Assembly: GCA_020641055.1 (NCBI GenBank)
Contig: CP067345.1
Span: forward strand, 3,465,317 to 3,529,316
Reading direction: 5' to 3'
DNA: 64,000 nucleotides
DNA from: Clostridioides sp. ES-S-0010-02
GTDB lineage: Bacteria > Bacillota > Clostridia > Peptostreptococcales > Peptostreptococcaceae
Both the position numbers and the translations under genes were made by a program. Below, piece after piece: positions 17,215 through 26,648 of the stretch (position 1 is its first letter; every line of letters starts with the position of its first letter). The notes beneath the pieces are model-generated. The model ran no database searches. It worked only from the letters and a program-made list of their open reading frames with translations, and was not told the origin of the DNA.

Positions 17215-17550
17215 TTTTCTAATATATTATTTAACATATAATTTTTAGAATTATATTCTGGATATAAATTTGGTATCAGTTCTGGATAAAATGTTTCTAC
17301 AAACTTAACCCAAGCTGGACAGCAACTTGTAAATTTAGTGATTTATCATTCTTTGTTATAAGCTCTATTAATTCAGATGCTTCTTCCATAATGGTTAAAT
17401 CAGCTGAAAATGTAGTATCAAATACATAATCTGCCCCTAATTTTCTTAAAGCAGAAACCATCTTTTCTTCAACATATATTCATCCCTAAGTATTGCAGGA
17501 TTGTCCTTTTCAATAGAAATTCTAACTTCAGTAAATGAGTGTTTCATCTA
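17215..17550 (-). pseudogene. Remnant of an [FeFe]-hydrogenase gene
   Basis: No intact ORF, but minus-strand frames read in sequence as hydrogenase H-cluster domain. One segment (about 17345-17464) gives MVSALRKLGADYVFDTTF then ADLTIMEEASELIELI. A second, in another frame (about 17221-17335), gives FTSCCPAWVKFVETFYPELI. These are the classic L1/L2 motifs around the H-cluster cysteines. An upstream piece in a third frame begins MKHSFTEVRISIE. At least two frameshifts plus loss of both ends make this a dead gene. It sits between the rbr promoter and the EIIB-like gene. Confidence 0.75.
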
Positions 17551-17592
17551 AATATTGTCTAATAACAAATATAATTTAATCCTCAATATTAA

Positions 17593-17629
17593 AAAAGCTT
17601 CAAGTAAATACTATTTACTTGAAGCTTTT
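17593..17629 (-). terminator. Terminator of the usp/EIIB-like pair
   Basis: A perfect 17-bp stem (17593-17609 with 17613-17629) and a 3-base loop, ending in a T run, 16 bp beyond the EIIB-like stop codon. Confidence 0.88.
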
Positions 17630-17644
17630 CCTATATTTTTAAGA

Positions 17645-17947
17645 TTAATTTAAATCTATTAAAATTTCATTTACTATAGATTTTGCATCACTTATTATAT
17701 ATTTTGGTTCGACCTCATAAAACTCCCTATCTATAAATCTATCAATCTTTTCTATACCCTCTATAGAATCACTTGTAACAAATAACACTATAGATGCATC
17801 TTCTATATCATACATAGAAAGTTCATTTTTTATACTTCCATCGTTTTGAATTTCATAAACTAAGTCAAACCCTAAAATATTTGCAGCTTCTTTAAGAGAA
17901 TTTGAACTTTTTTCACTTTCACAAACTGCTGCTATTTTTTTATTCAT
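17645..17947 (-). CDS. Small PTS fructose-EIIB-like protein
   Basis: A protein of 100 aa resembling the fructose-type EIIB domain: an N-terminal strand ending in Cys9, the middle pattern GSIKNELSMYDIEDASIVLFVTS (compare QGSxGxENxLTxxDIxxADxVI), and a C-terminal helix. The phosphocysteine loop CPTGIAHT is replaced by CESEKSSN, so normal phosphotransfer is doubtful though the Cys remains. There is no EIIC or EIIA nearby. It follows a universal stress protein by 21 bp in one operon, suggesting a regulatory or stress function. Function is unproven. Confidence 0.6.
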   Translation of the reverse strand: MNKKIAAVCESEKSSNSLKEAANILGFDLVYEIQNDGSIKNELSMYDIEDASIVLFVTSDSIEGIEKIDRFIDREFYEVEPKYIISDAKSIVNEILIDLN

Positions 17948-17968
17948 ATTTCAGATACCTCACTAATT

Positions 17969-18379
17969 CTACTCCGGTACAATCATTACTATACACTTTG
18001 CTTGTTTAACTACACTTGCTGTTACTGAACCTATCATTCTTGTTAGACCTTTTTTAGTAGATTTTGTCATAACTATAATATCTACATTATCTTCTTTTGC
18101 TTTTCTAATTATTTCATCTCCTGGATAACCAAAAGTAAAATGAACTTTAACATCATACTCTCCCATTATCTCTGCTGCTCTGTCCAGGATTCGTCTTCCT
18201 AAGTTCTCAGAATTCTTTATCTCTTCAGCTAGGGATATGCCATCAATAAATACTAGTTCTTTTACATTCATTATTTCCACTTCGACTTCATCTTTTTTGA
18301 ATATTCCTTGTATAAATTCCAAAGAATGCATACTTCTTTCTGTTCCATCAATTGGTACTAATATTTTCTTTTTATTCAT
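17969..18379 (-). CDS. Universal stress protein (UspA family)
   Basis: Single-domain Usp of 136 aa. It starts KKILVPIDGTERSMHSLEF and ends with the nucleotide-binding loop MTKSTKKGLTRMIGSVTASVV, close to the ATP-binding G-x2-G-x9-G-S/T pattern, so it may bind ATP. Family members are induced by starvation, oxidative or other stress; the molecular role is unknown. It is the first gene of a pair with the EIIB-like gene. The upstream gap (18380-18584) is AT-rich with no further gene. Confidence 0.85.
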   Translation of the reverse strand: MNKKKILVPIDGTERSMHSLEFIQGIFKKDEVEVEIMNVKELVFIDGISLAEEIKNSENLGRRILDRAAEIMGEYDVKVHFTFGYPGDEIIRKAKEDNVDIIVMTKSTKKGLTRMIGSVTASVVKQAKCIVMIVPE

Positions 18380-18584
18380 GTCACATCTTCCTTTCTTACA
18401 TTAGAATAATTAAGTAAAATATATATTTTAAGCTATAAAAATATATAATAAATCTTTACTCTAGGAATTAATAATAAATATTAATAATATATATAATAAT
18501 TTTAATATTTATTATTGTGTTAATTTTATAATATTTAGCTAATAGTGTCAATGAACAAAATTGTAATTAAAAAAATAAAGGGTA

Positions 18585-20513
18585 TTAAACTGTAAAAGCA
18601 TTTTCTCTCAACAAATCCCTTAAAATTTCCTCTGGAACAGGTTTAGAAAAATAATACCCTTGTAAATATTCACAATTCATAGACTTTAAATCTTTAGCGT
18701 ATTCAATGGTTTCAACACCTTCTGCTACAGCTTTCATATTTAATTTATTTATAAGAGATATAATAGTTTCAACTGTGAGTTTATGCTTACTATCTTCATT
18801 CATAGACCAAATCAGACTCTTATCTAACTTAATTACTGAAAATGGTAAGGAAAGTATATTAGTAACTCCAGAATAACCTATCCCAAAATCGTCAAGTGCA
18901 AATTTAACCCCTAAAGTAATTAATTTTTCCATTGTCTCTCTAATTATATTAAATGAACCTGATGCCACAGTTTCTGTAATTTCAAGTTTAAATTTATTTG
19001 GTGACACTTTGTATTTTTTCATAATATCAAACAAATCATCAGCTAAATTCTTTTGCATGCATTGTACTACAGAAAGATTGACAGCTATGGTATCTAACTT
19101 TAAATCTTCAAAATCATCACTAGCTATAAATTTACACACCTTCTCAAAAACCACTAACCCAATTGAATTAATAAGACCTGTCTGCTCTGCAATTGGTATA
19201 AATTCATCTGGTGGTATAAACCCTAACTCTTTATGTTCTAGCCTAATCAAAGCCTCTGCTAAAGCAAATCTATCTTTACTAGTAGAAAATATAGGCTGAT
19301 AATATACATCAAAGCCATCATTTTCTAGAGCTTCTTTCAAACAATTTTTTATTATATGTTTTTTCTTTATCTTTTCACTTATAGATGCATCTGCATAAAT
19401 AACTTGTCTTGATTCAGAGCGTTTTGCTTCATGTATAGAGAAATCAATTGCAACTATAACATCTTCTGTCGTTTCAGCATTTTCTGGAAAAGAAACAACT
19501 GCAATACTAGTTGATAAGTTAAAACTTATCTCTTCTATTAGCCATGCTTTTTTAAATCTTTCTTCTATCTGTTTAGTAATTTTCTCTGGAGATATACCTA
19601 ACTGGCTATTAACAACAATAGAAAATATATCTCCTCCTATTCTATACACATGATTTACATCATGAATATGAATCAAATATTTACCAACCTCTTTTAATGC
19701 AATATCTCCATTTTTAGTTCCAAAGGTTTCATTCATAAATTTGAAATCATCAAGAGCAATTGTAATGATAAATCCTGATTGTTCAGTATTTATATTTAAA
19801 TCTAGTTCTTGAATAAAGGATTGTCTATTAAGTACACCAGTAAGGTCATCAATGATAAGACCTCTATTCTGCATGGAGAGATATGTCAAGAGCAAACTAC
19901 ATGCACATGCTGTTCCTGTAAGAAGATACTGTAAAAAAATTGCCTGCAAAATAATTGCTATAATTGAAACTATGAGAAAACCTCTAATAGCCCATATTTT
20001 AGATTCATGCATTGCTTTTTTGTATTTAAAAGATAAAAATGCCGAATATATTGCATAAAAGAAAAATGATAAAAAAGTTGCAGCATATCCATAACCACGT
20101 ACATAACCTGTTTCTTTTGACAGTCCAAATAAAATGTGTGTAAAAGGATTAGTTATAGATAGAATCATACAAATTATAAGTGGTATAGATAAAAATAAAA
20201 GCTTTTTTTTCATATATCTAATATCTTGATAAATAATAGCCATGACATAAAATAATACAAGAGCCGCTGGTATTGGCAATAAAAATAAATATATTTGATT
20301 CAATGAAGCAGTTAAAAAAATTGGAAGTTTGTCTATATTATTTAGACAAAGTGAGCCTAAAACATTTGAAATTATGAATAAAAATGAACAAATTAAAAGT
20401 GCACAATATATTTTATTTTGTAAAGTAGGTATAAATTTACTTTTAAAAAAGTATACCATCAAAAAAATAACTATAATTGCAGAAAAAATTTCATATTCTA
20501 TATGCCATACCAT
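18585..20513 (-). CDS. Membrane GGDEF-EAL protein, probable c-di-GMP phosphodiesterase
   Basis: A protein of 642 aa. Residues 1-215 hold about seven membrane helices. Residues about 220-375 are a GGDEF domain whose signature reads GGDIF, so cyclase activity is unlikely, though GTP binding may persist. Residues about 390-640 are an EAL domain with the catalytic set intact: EALIRLEH, AVNLS, EITET, DDFGIGYSG, KLDKS, EGVET and QGYYFSKP. It should therefore degrade c-di-GMP, possibly gated by the membrane sensor or the inactive GGDEF domain, as in C. difficile PdcA-type proteins. It is monocistronic. Confidence 0.88.
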   Translation of the reverse strand: MVWHIEYEIFSAIIVIFLMVYFFKSKFIPTLQNKIYCALLICSFLFIISNVLGSLCLNNIDKLPIFLTASLNQIYLFLLPIPAALVLFYVMAIIYQDIRYMKKKLLFLSIPLIICMILSITNPFTHILFGLSKETGYVRGYGYAATFLSFFFYAIYSAFLSFKYKKAMHESKIWAIRGFLIVSIIAIILQAIFLQYLLTGTACACSLLLTYLSMQNRGLIIDDLTGVLNRQSFIQELDLNINTEQSGFIITIALDDFKFMNETFGTKNGDIALKEVGKYLIHIHDVNHVYRIGGDIFSIVVNSQLGISPEKITKQIEERFKKAWLIEEISFNLSTSIAVVSFPENAETTEDVIVAIDFSIHEAKRSESRQVIYADASISEKIKKKHIIKNCLKEALENDGFDVYYQPIFSTSKDRFALAEALIRLEHKELGFIPPDEFIPIAEQTGLINSIGLVVFEKVCKFIASDDFEDLKLDTIAVNLSVVQCMQKNLADDLFDIMKKYKVSPNKFKLEITETVASGSFNIIRETMEKLITLGVKFALDDFGIGYSGVTNILSLPFSVIKLDKSLIWSMNEDSKHKLTVETIISLINKLNMKAVAEGVETIEYAKDLKSMNCEYLQGYYFSKPVPEEILRDLLRENAFTV

Positions 20514-20702
20514 AAACTTACCTCACTATTATCGTTTAATTTTATCTATTTTATTTAATATAATATGTTTACAATCATATTATAATTCATATTGATAGCA
20601 TATTGAGTAATTTTATGGAAAATTTTTATTTGTATACAATTTTTACCTTAAATCCCCATTAAAACATTAAACTTATTTCAAGCATTGTTATGTATATAGA
20701 AA

Positions 20703-21191
20703 TTAAGCAAATAATTCTTTTGCTTTTGTAGCAATTCTTTCTCCAAATATTACAGCTTTTTCGTCTTGTATTTCTGGTCCTTCAATTGAATGTACATGTC
20801 CTAAATGTATAAATGGTTTTCCTAAAGAGCCACCTCCAGAGTACACAAGCATTCCCTTAACCATTAAATGCCCTACTATAGTAAGAATTGCTACATCAGG
20901 ACCTCCACAGACATAGTCACATGTAGCAAAAACTGCTCCCAACTTGCCAGCTAGATTTATCTTTTTTGAATCCTCATCAAACCATTTTTTTACTTCCCAA
21001 GTTGTATTAGCTAAATATGTTGGTGTTCCAAATATTACTGCTTTACTTTCATTTAAATACTCTGTATCAATACTATCTAATCTCATAAGTCTAACTTCTA
21101 TTCCGTCTACCTTTTTAGCACCATCTTCTATTAACTTAGCTACCCTTTCTGTGTTTCCACTTCTTGTTTGATACAATATTGTAATTTTCAA
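20703..21191 (-). CDS. Flavodoxin/WrbA-like NAD(P)H oxidoreductase
   Basis: FMN-binding flavodoxin-fold protein of 163 aa. The phosphate loop TRSGNTERVAK lies near residue 10, the isoalloxazine loop GTPTYLANTTWEVK near 70, and ATCDYVCGGPD near 108. The TTG at 21191 follows AAGGAGGGATTGAAA at ideal spacing and makes the protein begin with the first beta strand, so the longer ORF start at 21239 is rejected. It probably reduces quinones or nitro compounds or acts as an electron carrier. It is monocistronic. Confidence 0.82.
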   Translation of the reverse strand: MKITILYQTRSGNTERVAKLIEDGAKKVDGIEVRLMRLDSIDTEYLNESKAVIFGTPTYLANTTWEVKKWFDEDSKKINLAGKLGAVFATCDYVCGGPDVAILTIVGHLMVKGMLVYSGGGSLGKPFIHLGHVHSIEGPEIQDEKAVIFGERIATKAKELFA

Positions 21192-21305
21192 TTTCAATCC
21201 CTCCTTAATGTGTAATAAAAATAATTTATTATATGTCAAATTATAGCACTTATTTTACTATCCTACAAAGAACTATCCAATTATTATTTAATTAACTATT
21301 TTATA

Positions 21306-22316
21306 TTAAAAAATCCCCAAACTCACCTTTAACTTATTTATTTCAATCTCAACTATATCTGATATATCTTCAAAAGACATGCCTCTATCATGAAGTTTTC
21401 CTGCAATTTTGATTTTTGCATTTTCTTCTCCTTTTTTAATCAAAGCTCTATTTTCTTTTTCTATTACATTTCTAACGTATCTTTTTGCAAATGGCTCATT
21501 GCCATCGCATAAAACTTTATACTTTTCTTTATCTCCTTTGACAAAACTAAGAGCTCTTTTATCTTGTTTAACAGCCTCTGTGCAAATTTCTTCTGTTTGT
21601 TCTTTCACAAATTTTAGAGCCATTCCATATTGTCTCACTGCTTTCAAGCATATTCCAACAGTCTGTTCCTTTACAAATTCTAAAGCCATACCGTTTTGTC
21701 TTACAGCTCTTAGACATATTGTTTCTGTCTGATTTTTTACAAACTTCAAATCAAGCCCATTTTGTCTTACTGCTTCCATACATATTTCTTCTGTCTGATT
21801 TTCCACCCATTTTAGGTTATAACTACATTGTTTAACTGCTTCCATACATATTTTATCTGTTTGATTTTTTACCCTTGCTAATCCAAATTCACTATTTCTA
21901 ACTGCTTCTATACATATTTCTTCTGTTTGCTCTTTTACAAATGCTAAAGCTGTGCCATTTTTTTCAACAGCTCTTAAACATAATTCTTCTGTCTGATTTT
22001 CTATATATTTTAATGCTGTTCCATCTTGACTAAGTGCTAACATACATATTTCTTCTGTTGGATCTTCAACAAATTCTAACATTCTCCAATCTTGCTTGAC
22101 TGCTTCTATACATATTTTTTCTGTTTGATTATCAACACACTTTATTGCATTACAATTTTGTTTAACAGCCTCCAGACATATCTTTTCTGTTTGATTTTTT
22201 ATGTATATTAAATTTAATCCATTTTGCTTTACTATTTCTAAATACTCATCTTCTGTTTTATTGTCAAAGTCATCATTATCTATTGATTCAAATATATCAT
22301 TTTTATTCTCTTGCAT
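21306..22316 (-). CDS. DUF4116 repeat protein, 11 tandem 22-residue repeats
   Basis: Residues about 25-265 consist of eleven 22-residue repeats with consensus EAVKQNGxALKFVKNQTEEIC, ten of them ending in Ile/Leu-Cys. This is the DUF4116 type. The repeat DNA is diverged, not recently duplicated. The C-terminus (about 285-336: KKGEENAKIKIAGKL, GMSFEDISDIVEIEINKL) resembles the tail of Rpn/PD-(D/E)XK transposase-like proteins, but no nuclease domain is present. The repeats probably form an alpha-helical solenoid for protein contacts. No signal peptide and no partner gene. Function unknown. Confidence 0.75.
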   Translation of the reverse strand: MQENKNDIFESIDNDDFDNKTEDEYLEIVKQNGLNLIYIKNQTEKICLEAVKQNCNAIKCVDNQTEKICIEAVKQDWRMLEFVEDPTEEICMLALSQDGTALKYIENQTEELCLRAVEKNGTALAFVKEQTEEICIEAVRNSEFGLARVKNQTDKICMEAVKQCSYNLKWVENQTEEICMEAVRQNGLDLKFVKNQTETICLRAVRQNGMALEFVKEQTVGICLKAVRQYGMALKFVKEQTEEICTEAVKQDKRALSFVKGDKEKYKVLCDGNEPFAKRYVRNVIEKENRALIKKGEENAKIKIAGKLHDRGMSFEDISDIVEIEINKLKVSLGIF

Positions 22317-22828
22317 ATTTTAAGTTCACTCCTTATAAATTTTATAAAATTCAATAAATTTACTATCATTTTTATTTTATCAAATAATATAAGAATTTTT
22401 CAGTCTTGTTTTTTTTTATAAAATCATTTGTGTGTTAAAAAATAAATTAATTGCTTTAATTCCAGTATACAATACCCAAAATATGTGGTATATTTTAACT
22501 ATAATATATTTTTATATATTACAGTTGAGATATTTAAAGTTAAATTTATATAAAATACCTTTATTTATATATCATCTTTATTTATATATCATTTAGATTG
22601 GATATATTTTTTATTTTCTTTTTTAGTTTTTCGGGTTAGTAAGGGGTTAGTAATTTAGATTTTCATAGGAAATTATTTTTAAAATTAGTTTTTATTTATA
22701 GCTAATTTATTTATGTTGTAATTAAATAAAACTAAATATAATTTAAATAATTCCTTGAGATAAATTTAATAAAACTTAGAGTCCTTATCTAAGCTTAAAA
22801 TACTAAAATTATTAGGAGGATATAAATT
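22317..22828. other. AT-rich intergenic region with short direct repeat
   Basis: A gap of about 510 bases between divergent genes. A TTTATTTATATATCAT unit occurs twice in tandem near 22559-22590. No ORF with a ribosome-binding site and no structured RNA is evident; promoters of both flanking genes must lie here. Confidence 0.4.
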
Positions 22829-23173
22829 ATGGACCAAATTAAGCGCTTACACGAATTGCAACAAAAGTCATACTTAACTAAAGAAGAATTTGAGGAGTTA
22901 AAAAACAACACATATATTGAAAAATTTGAATTGAGAGATGAATGTGACAACTCTTATATTTATAATTTTTACACTAATGATAAATGTAATGATATAAAAT
23001 TTATAAAATCACAATTTATTGTTACTCTTATAAAAAACGGTTTTTTATGTGATTGTGGTGGTGTATTTAGACAAAAGAAAATAGTTGATGAATATGATTA
23101 CGGATATAATGCTATATATAAATGTGATTCTTGTGGAAAAGAACTTGATAAAGAAGTGGAAAATTATGATTAA
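22829..23173 (+). CDS. Small hypothetical protein with C-terminal zinc ribbon
   Basis: A protein of 114 aa with a strong AGGAGG site. Residues 3-27 resemble a short SHOCT-like helix pair (IKRLHELQQKSYLTKEEFEELK). Near the C-terminus, CDCGGVF and CDSCGKEL give two Cys pairs about 25 residues apart, likely a zinc ribbon. No family is recognised with confidence. It is monocistronic and convergent with the sigma-54 activator. Confidence 0.6.
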   Translation: MDQIKRLHELQQKSYLTKEEFEELKNNTYIEKFELRDECDNSYIYNFYTNDKCNDIKFIKSQFIVTLIKNGFLCDCGGVFRQKKIVDEYDYGYNAIYKCDSCGKELDKEVENYD

Positions 23174-23222
23174 ATAATAAGATAAATATTTTAAAACATT
23201 TTTTATAAATATTAAATAAAGT

Positions 23223-23306
23223 AAAAATCACTCTAATTTTGAACTATACCCACTGTTTTGTACAGTTAAAACAGTGGGTATGGTTCACTGTATAAGGGTG
23301 ATTTTT
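23223..23306. terminator. Long nested bidirectional terminator
   Basis: Outer arms AAAAATCAC (23223-23231) and GTGATTTTT (23298-23306) enclose an inner hairpin with arms 23241-23259 and 23268-23286 that pair over 19 positions with one mismatch. It lies between the convergent zinc-ribbon gene and the sigma-54 activator and can serve both. Confidence 0.85.
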
Positions 23307-23335
23307 TGTGTGCCTTAATCTTAATTCAAGTCATC

Positions 23336-24712
23336 TTAATTGTTTAATTCAATTTCATACTTTTTTATTTTCTTATACAAAAGACTTTTGTGTATTCCCA
23401 TAACCTCTGCTGCCTTGGAACATTTCCAATTGTACTTCCTTAACACATCAATAATTAAACTCTTCTCATAATTTTCAACCATTTCATGAATTGAGCAATT
23501 ACTATCCACATTACATTGAGCTACTCTGCTTATATTATCCATTTTAGATGGAAGGTCACACATCATAATGACCATATCATCACTTACAGCATAAGCACTT
23601 TTTATTACATTTTGCAGTTCTCTTATATTTCCTGGCCAAATATAGTTAATAAAACAATTTTTAACTTTATCACTTAAAACCTTCAATTCCTTATATTCAA
23701 CATTTAATTTATTTAGTATATAATTTGCTAACAATAAAATATCATCTTGTCTGTCCTTTAATTCCATCATATGAATATTTATTACATTTAACCTATAGTA
23801 TAAATCTTCTCTAAATAATCCCTCTTCAACCATTTTACTTAAATTCTTTCTTGTAGCAGAGATTACTCTTACATCTATTTTTATAGTTTTAAGACCTCCA
23901 ACTGGTTCTATTTCACTTTCCTGAAGAACTCTTAAAAGTTTTGCTTGCATGGTCAAAGGCATGTCACCTATTTCATCTAAGAAGATTGTGCCATTATTTG
24001 CAACTAAAAACTTACCTTTTTTGCCTCCTTTTTTTGCTCCTGTAAAAGCTCCTTCGTCATACCCAAATAGCTCTGATTCTAATAGTTCTTCTGGTATTGC
24101 AGCACAGTTTATACTAACCATAGGCTTGTCTGCTCTACTGCTATTATTGTGAATTGCTCTAGCAAAGACTTCTTTACCTGTACCTGTTTCACCTGTTAAA
24201 AGCACTGAGAAGTTCGTTTTAGAAGCTTTCATACCTGTTTTCTTAAGTTCTATGAAATCTCTATTTTCACCTATGAGCTTGTCAAAACTACATTTATCCT
24301 TGAACTGTTCTTTATAATATTGGAGTTCCATATATTCTGACATTAACTTTTTAGCTACATCAAAGGATTGTAATCTAAATTTAACTTGAGCTACCCCTGC
24401 AACTACTTCTCCATTATCATTCTCCACATAAGACCTACTTACTATTACACTTTTTTCTTTTGTTTTTCCACCTGAGTAATGGTGTATAGCTCCTTCTTCA
24501 CAATATTTATCTCTCATAATATCTAACATTTTTGTATTTGGTATAATACTTTGTATATTGTGTCCTATTATATCGTCTCTTTCTTTCCCTAAGAAGTCAC
24601 AATATTTATCGTTAATATCTATGATTACTCCATCTTTATTTACAACAATAAAACCATCATCAGTCATGGATAATACTCTTGCAAATATATCCTTATACCA
24701 GTGCTCTTTCAT
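23336..24712 (-). CDS. Sigma-54-dependent activator (PAS-AAA+-Fis HTH)
   Basis: Enhancer-binding activator of 458 aa. A PAS domain (about 10-120) probably senses a small molecule. The AAA+ domain (about 145-380) has Walker A GETGTGKE and the sigma-54 contact loop GAFTGA in [14 protein letters not shown]. The Fis-type HTH is at the end ([19 protein letters not shown]). It lies just downstream of, and on the same strand as, the acyl-CoA cluster. A -24/-12 promoter with three palindromic upstream sites precedes that cluster, so it is the likely activator. The PAS ligand may be the substrate or its CoA ester (inference). Confidence 0.92.
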   Translation of the reverse strand: MKEHWYKDIFARVLSMTDDGFIVVNKDGVIIDINDKYCDFLGKERDDIIGHNIQSIIPNTKMLDIMRDKYCEEGAIHHYSGGKTKEKSVIVSRSYVENDNGEVVAGVAQVKFRLQSFDVAKKLMSEYMELQYYKEQFKDKCSFDKLIGENRDFIELKKTGMKASKTNFSVLLTGETGTGKEVFARAIHNNSSRADKPMVSINCAAIPEELLESELFGYDEGAFTGAKKGGKKGKFLVANNGTIFLDEIGDMPLTMQAKLLRVLQESEIEPVGGLKTIKIDVRVISATRKNLSKMVEEGLFREDLYYRLNVINIHMMELKDRQDDILLLANYILNKLNVEYKELKVLSDKVKNCFINYIWPGNIRELQNVIKSAYAVSDDMVIMMCDLPSKMDNISRVAQCNVDSNCSIHEMVENYEKSLIIDVLRKYNWKCSKAAEVMGIHKSLLYKKIKKYEIELNN

Positions 24713-24810
24713 TGTTTCATCCCTCCACTATAACCTTCAGCAAAAATAATAAGTCTTACAATACAATATTATAAGACTTACCATTCTATATATTCAATGT
24801 TTTCTAGAAG

Positions 24811-25833
24811 TTACCTATTTAATGATTCTATCATTTCAGGTAGAATTTCATATAAATCCCCTACAATTCCATAGTCACATATACTGAAAATAGGTGCCTT
24901 TGAATCTTTATTTATAGCAACTATATATTTAGAATCACTCATACCTGCTAAATGCTGTATTGCTCCAGATATCCCGCACGCAATGTATAACTCTGGTCTA
25001 ACAGTAGTTCCTGTTTGTCCCACTTGATGAGAATGTTCTATCCACCCTGAATCTACTGCCGCTCTTGAAGCACCAATTTCTGCCCCCAATTTATCAGCTA
25101 ATTCTTTTATTAGTTCAAATCCTTCTGCCCTCTTTAATCCTCTTCCTGCTGATACTATTATTCTAGCATCAGTTAGATTTATAGATTTCTTTTCTTTTGG
25201 AAGAATTTCTACTAATCTAGTTCTAATCATTTTTTCATTAAGTTCTGGAGTAACAACCTCTAAAACTCCAGTCTTTGATTCAGTTCTTACAGCTTTTGCC
25301 ATAACACCTGGTCGAACTGTTGACATCTGTGGTCTATTTTTTGGACAAACAATAGTAGCCATTAAATTTCCACCAAAGGCTGGTCTTGTTTGTAATAACT
25401 TATTATCTGTTGAATCTATTTCAAGTTTTGTACAGTCAGCAGTTAGACCTGTTCCAACTTTACCTGCAATTCTAGGTGCGATATCTCTTCCTATAGAAGT
25501 AGCTCCAACTAGTACAACCTCTGGCTTTTTCTCTTCAATTAAACCTGCAATTGAAATTGCATATCCATCAGTTGTGAAATCTTTAAGAAGAGGGTCGTTG
25601 ATATAATAAGCTTTATCAACACTATAGTGAAGTAACTCCTTTACTTCTTTCTCTACTTCATATCCAGCTATTACAACTGCAAGCTCTTTTCCTAATTGGT
25701 CAGCAAGCTTTCTTCCTTCACCAATAAGTTCTATAGTAACAGGATTTATTTTACCTTCCCTTTGCTCTCCTATTACCCAAACACCATTATAATCATTTAA
25801 ATTTATACCTTGATTAACTTTTGCTCTCATCAT
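24811..25833 (-). CDS. etfA: Electron transfer flavoprotein alpha subunit
   Basis: FAD-binding subunit of an EtfAB dimer that exchanges electrons with the acyl-CoA dehydrogenase encoded beside it. 340 aa. The C-terminal FAD domain shows AGRGLKRAEGFELI, GASRAAVDSGWIEHSHQVGQTG, and PELYIACGISGAIQHLAGM. There is no N-terminal ferredoxin domain, unlike the caffeate-reducing CarE. Gap to etfB is 10 bp. With etfB and the dehydrogenase it could form a bifurcating or a simple electron-transfer complex; the sequence does not decide which. Confidence 0.93.
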   Translation of the reverse strand: MMRAKVNQGINLNDYNGVWVIGEQREGKINPVTIELIGEGRKLADQLGKELAVVIAGYEVEKEVKELLHYSVDKAYYINDPLLKDFTTDGYAISIAGLIEEKKPEVVLVGATSIGRDIAPRIAGKVGTGLTADCTKLEIDSTDNKLLQTRPAFGGNLMATIVCPKNRPQMSTVRPGVMAKAVRTESKTGVLEVVTPELNEKMIRTRLVEILPKEKKSINLTDARIIVSAGRGLKRAEGFELIKELADKLGAEIGASRAAVDSGWIEHSHQVGQTGTTVRPELYIACGISGAIQHLAGMSDSKYIVAINKDSKAPIFSICDYGIVGDLYEILPEMIESLNR

Positions 25834-25843
25834 CTTAACACTC

Positions 25844-26638
25844 CTATACTAGTTTCAAATCGAATAGTATTTCTATTAGTTTCTCAGCTTTTTCCTTTTT
25901 ATTTATACCTTCGATTATTTCATTATGCTTGTCTTTAACTGGTACAAAAGACTTGTAAACATTTGTAGGCGAACCCTTTAATCCAATTTGAGTTGTATCA
26001 ACAGCTAAGTCTTCAAGTGTTAACACAGTAATCTTTGCATCTCCATTATTGTAAGCTTCTAAGATTCCTTTGACACTTGGATATCTTGGATTATTTAACT
26101 CTTTTATAGCAGTTAATAAAACTGGCATCTTTGCTTCTATTAAATAATCTCCTGTCTCTGTATAACGAGTTACTAGTAATTTATCATCTTGAACCTTTAC
26201 TTCTTTTGCATATGTAACCTGTGGGACACCTAAGAATTCTGCAACCTCTGGTCCAACCTGAGCTGTATCTCCATCTATAGCTTGTCTTCCACAGAATATT
26301 ACATCATACTTTCCAACCTTCTCTATAGCAGCAGCAATAATTGTAGATGTAGCCCAAGTGTCTGAACCACCAAAAGCTCTATCTGAAATTAAATATGCTT
26401 CGTCAGCACCCATTGCCAAAGCTTCTTTTAAAGCACTTTTAGCTTGAGGGGGTCCCATGCTTACAACCTTAATCACTGCTCCTAGTTCATCTTTTATTTT
26501 TAAAGCTTCTTCTAAAGCATTTCTATCATCTGGATTGATTATACTTGGTACACCATCTCTTATTAGAGTACCTGTCTCTTTATTTATTTTAACTTCGTTA
26601 GTATCTGGAACTTGCTTTAAACAAACAACTATATTCAT
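25844..26638 (-). CDS. etfB: Electron transfer flavoprotein beta subunit
   Basis: Small Etf subunit of 264 aa, partner of EtfA. It starts MNIVVCLKQVPDT and shows the nucleotide-site segments VVSMGPPQAKSALKEALAMGADEA and CGRQAIDGDTAQVGPEVA (near 125). In bifurcating Etfs this subunit holds a second FAD and binds NADH; the glycine-rich ADEAYLISDRAFGGSDTWAT loop is compatible with that. Order acd-etfB-etfA with gaps of 10 bp each shows one transcript. Confidence 0.93.
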   Translation of the reverse strand: MNIVVCLKQVPDTNEVKINKETGTLIRDGVPSIINPDDRNALEEALKIKDELGAVIKVVSMGPPQAKSALKEALAMGADEAYLISDRAFGGSDTWATSTIIAAAIEKVGKYDVIFCGRQAIDGDTAQVGPEVAEFLGVPQVTYAKEVKVQDDKLLVTRYTETGDYLIEAKMPVLLTAIKELNNPRYPSVKGILEAYNNGDAKITVLTLEDLAVDTTQIGLKGSPTNVYKSFVPVKDKHNEIIEGINKKEKAEKLIEILFDLKLV

Positions 26639-26648
26639 GCTCTTCCTC

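Noticed and set aside
21306-22316. 22-residue repeats considered as leucine-rich or pentapeptide repeats
   Set aside because: Spacing and the xEAVKQNGxALxFVKNQTEEIC consensus do not fit LRR or pentapeptide patterns, but fit DUF4116.
23223-23306. Long nested hairpin considered as a small regulatory RNA or CRISPR-like unit
   Set aside because: Single copy, flanked by A and T runs and placed between convergent genes; a bidirectional terminator explains it.
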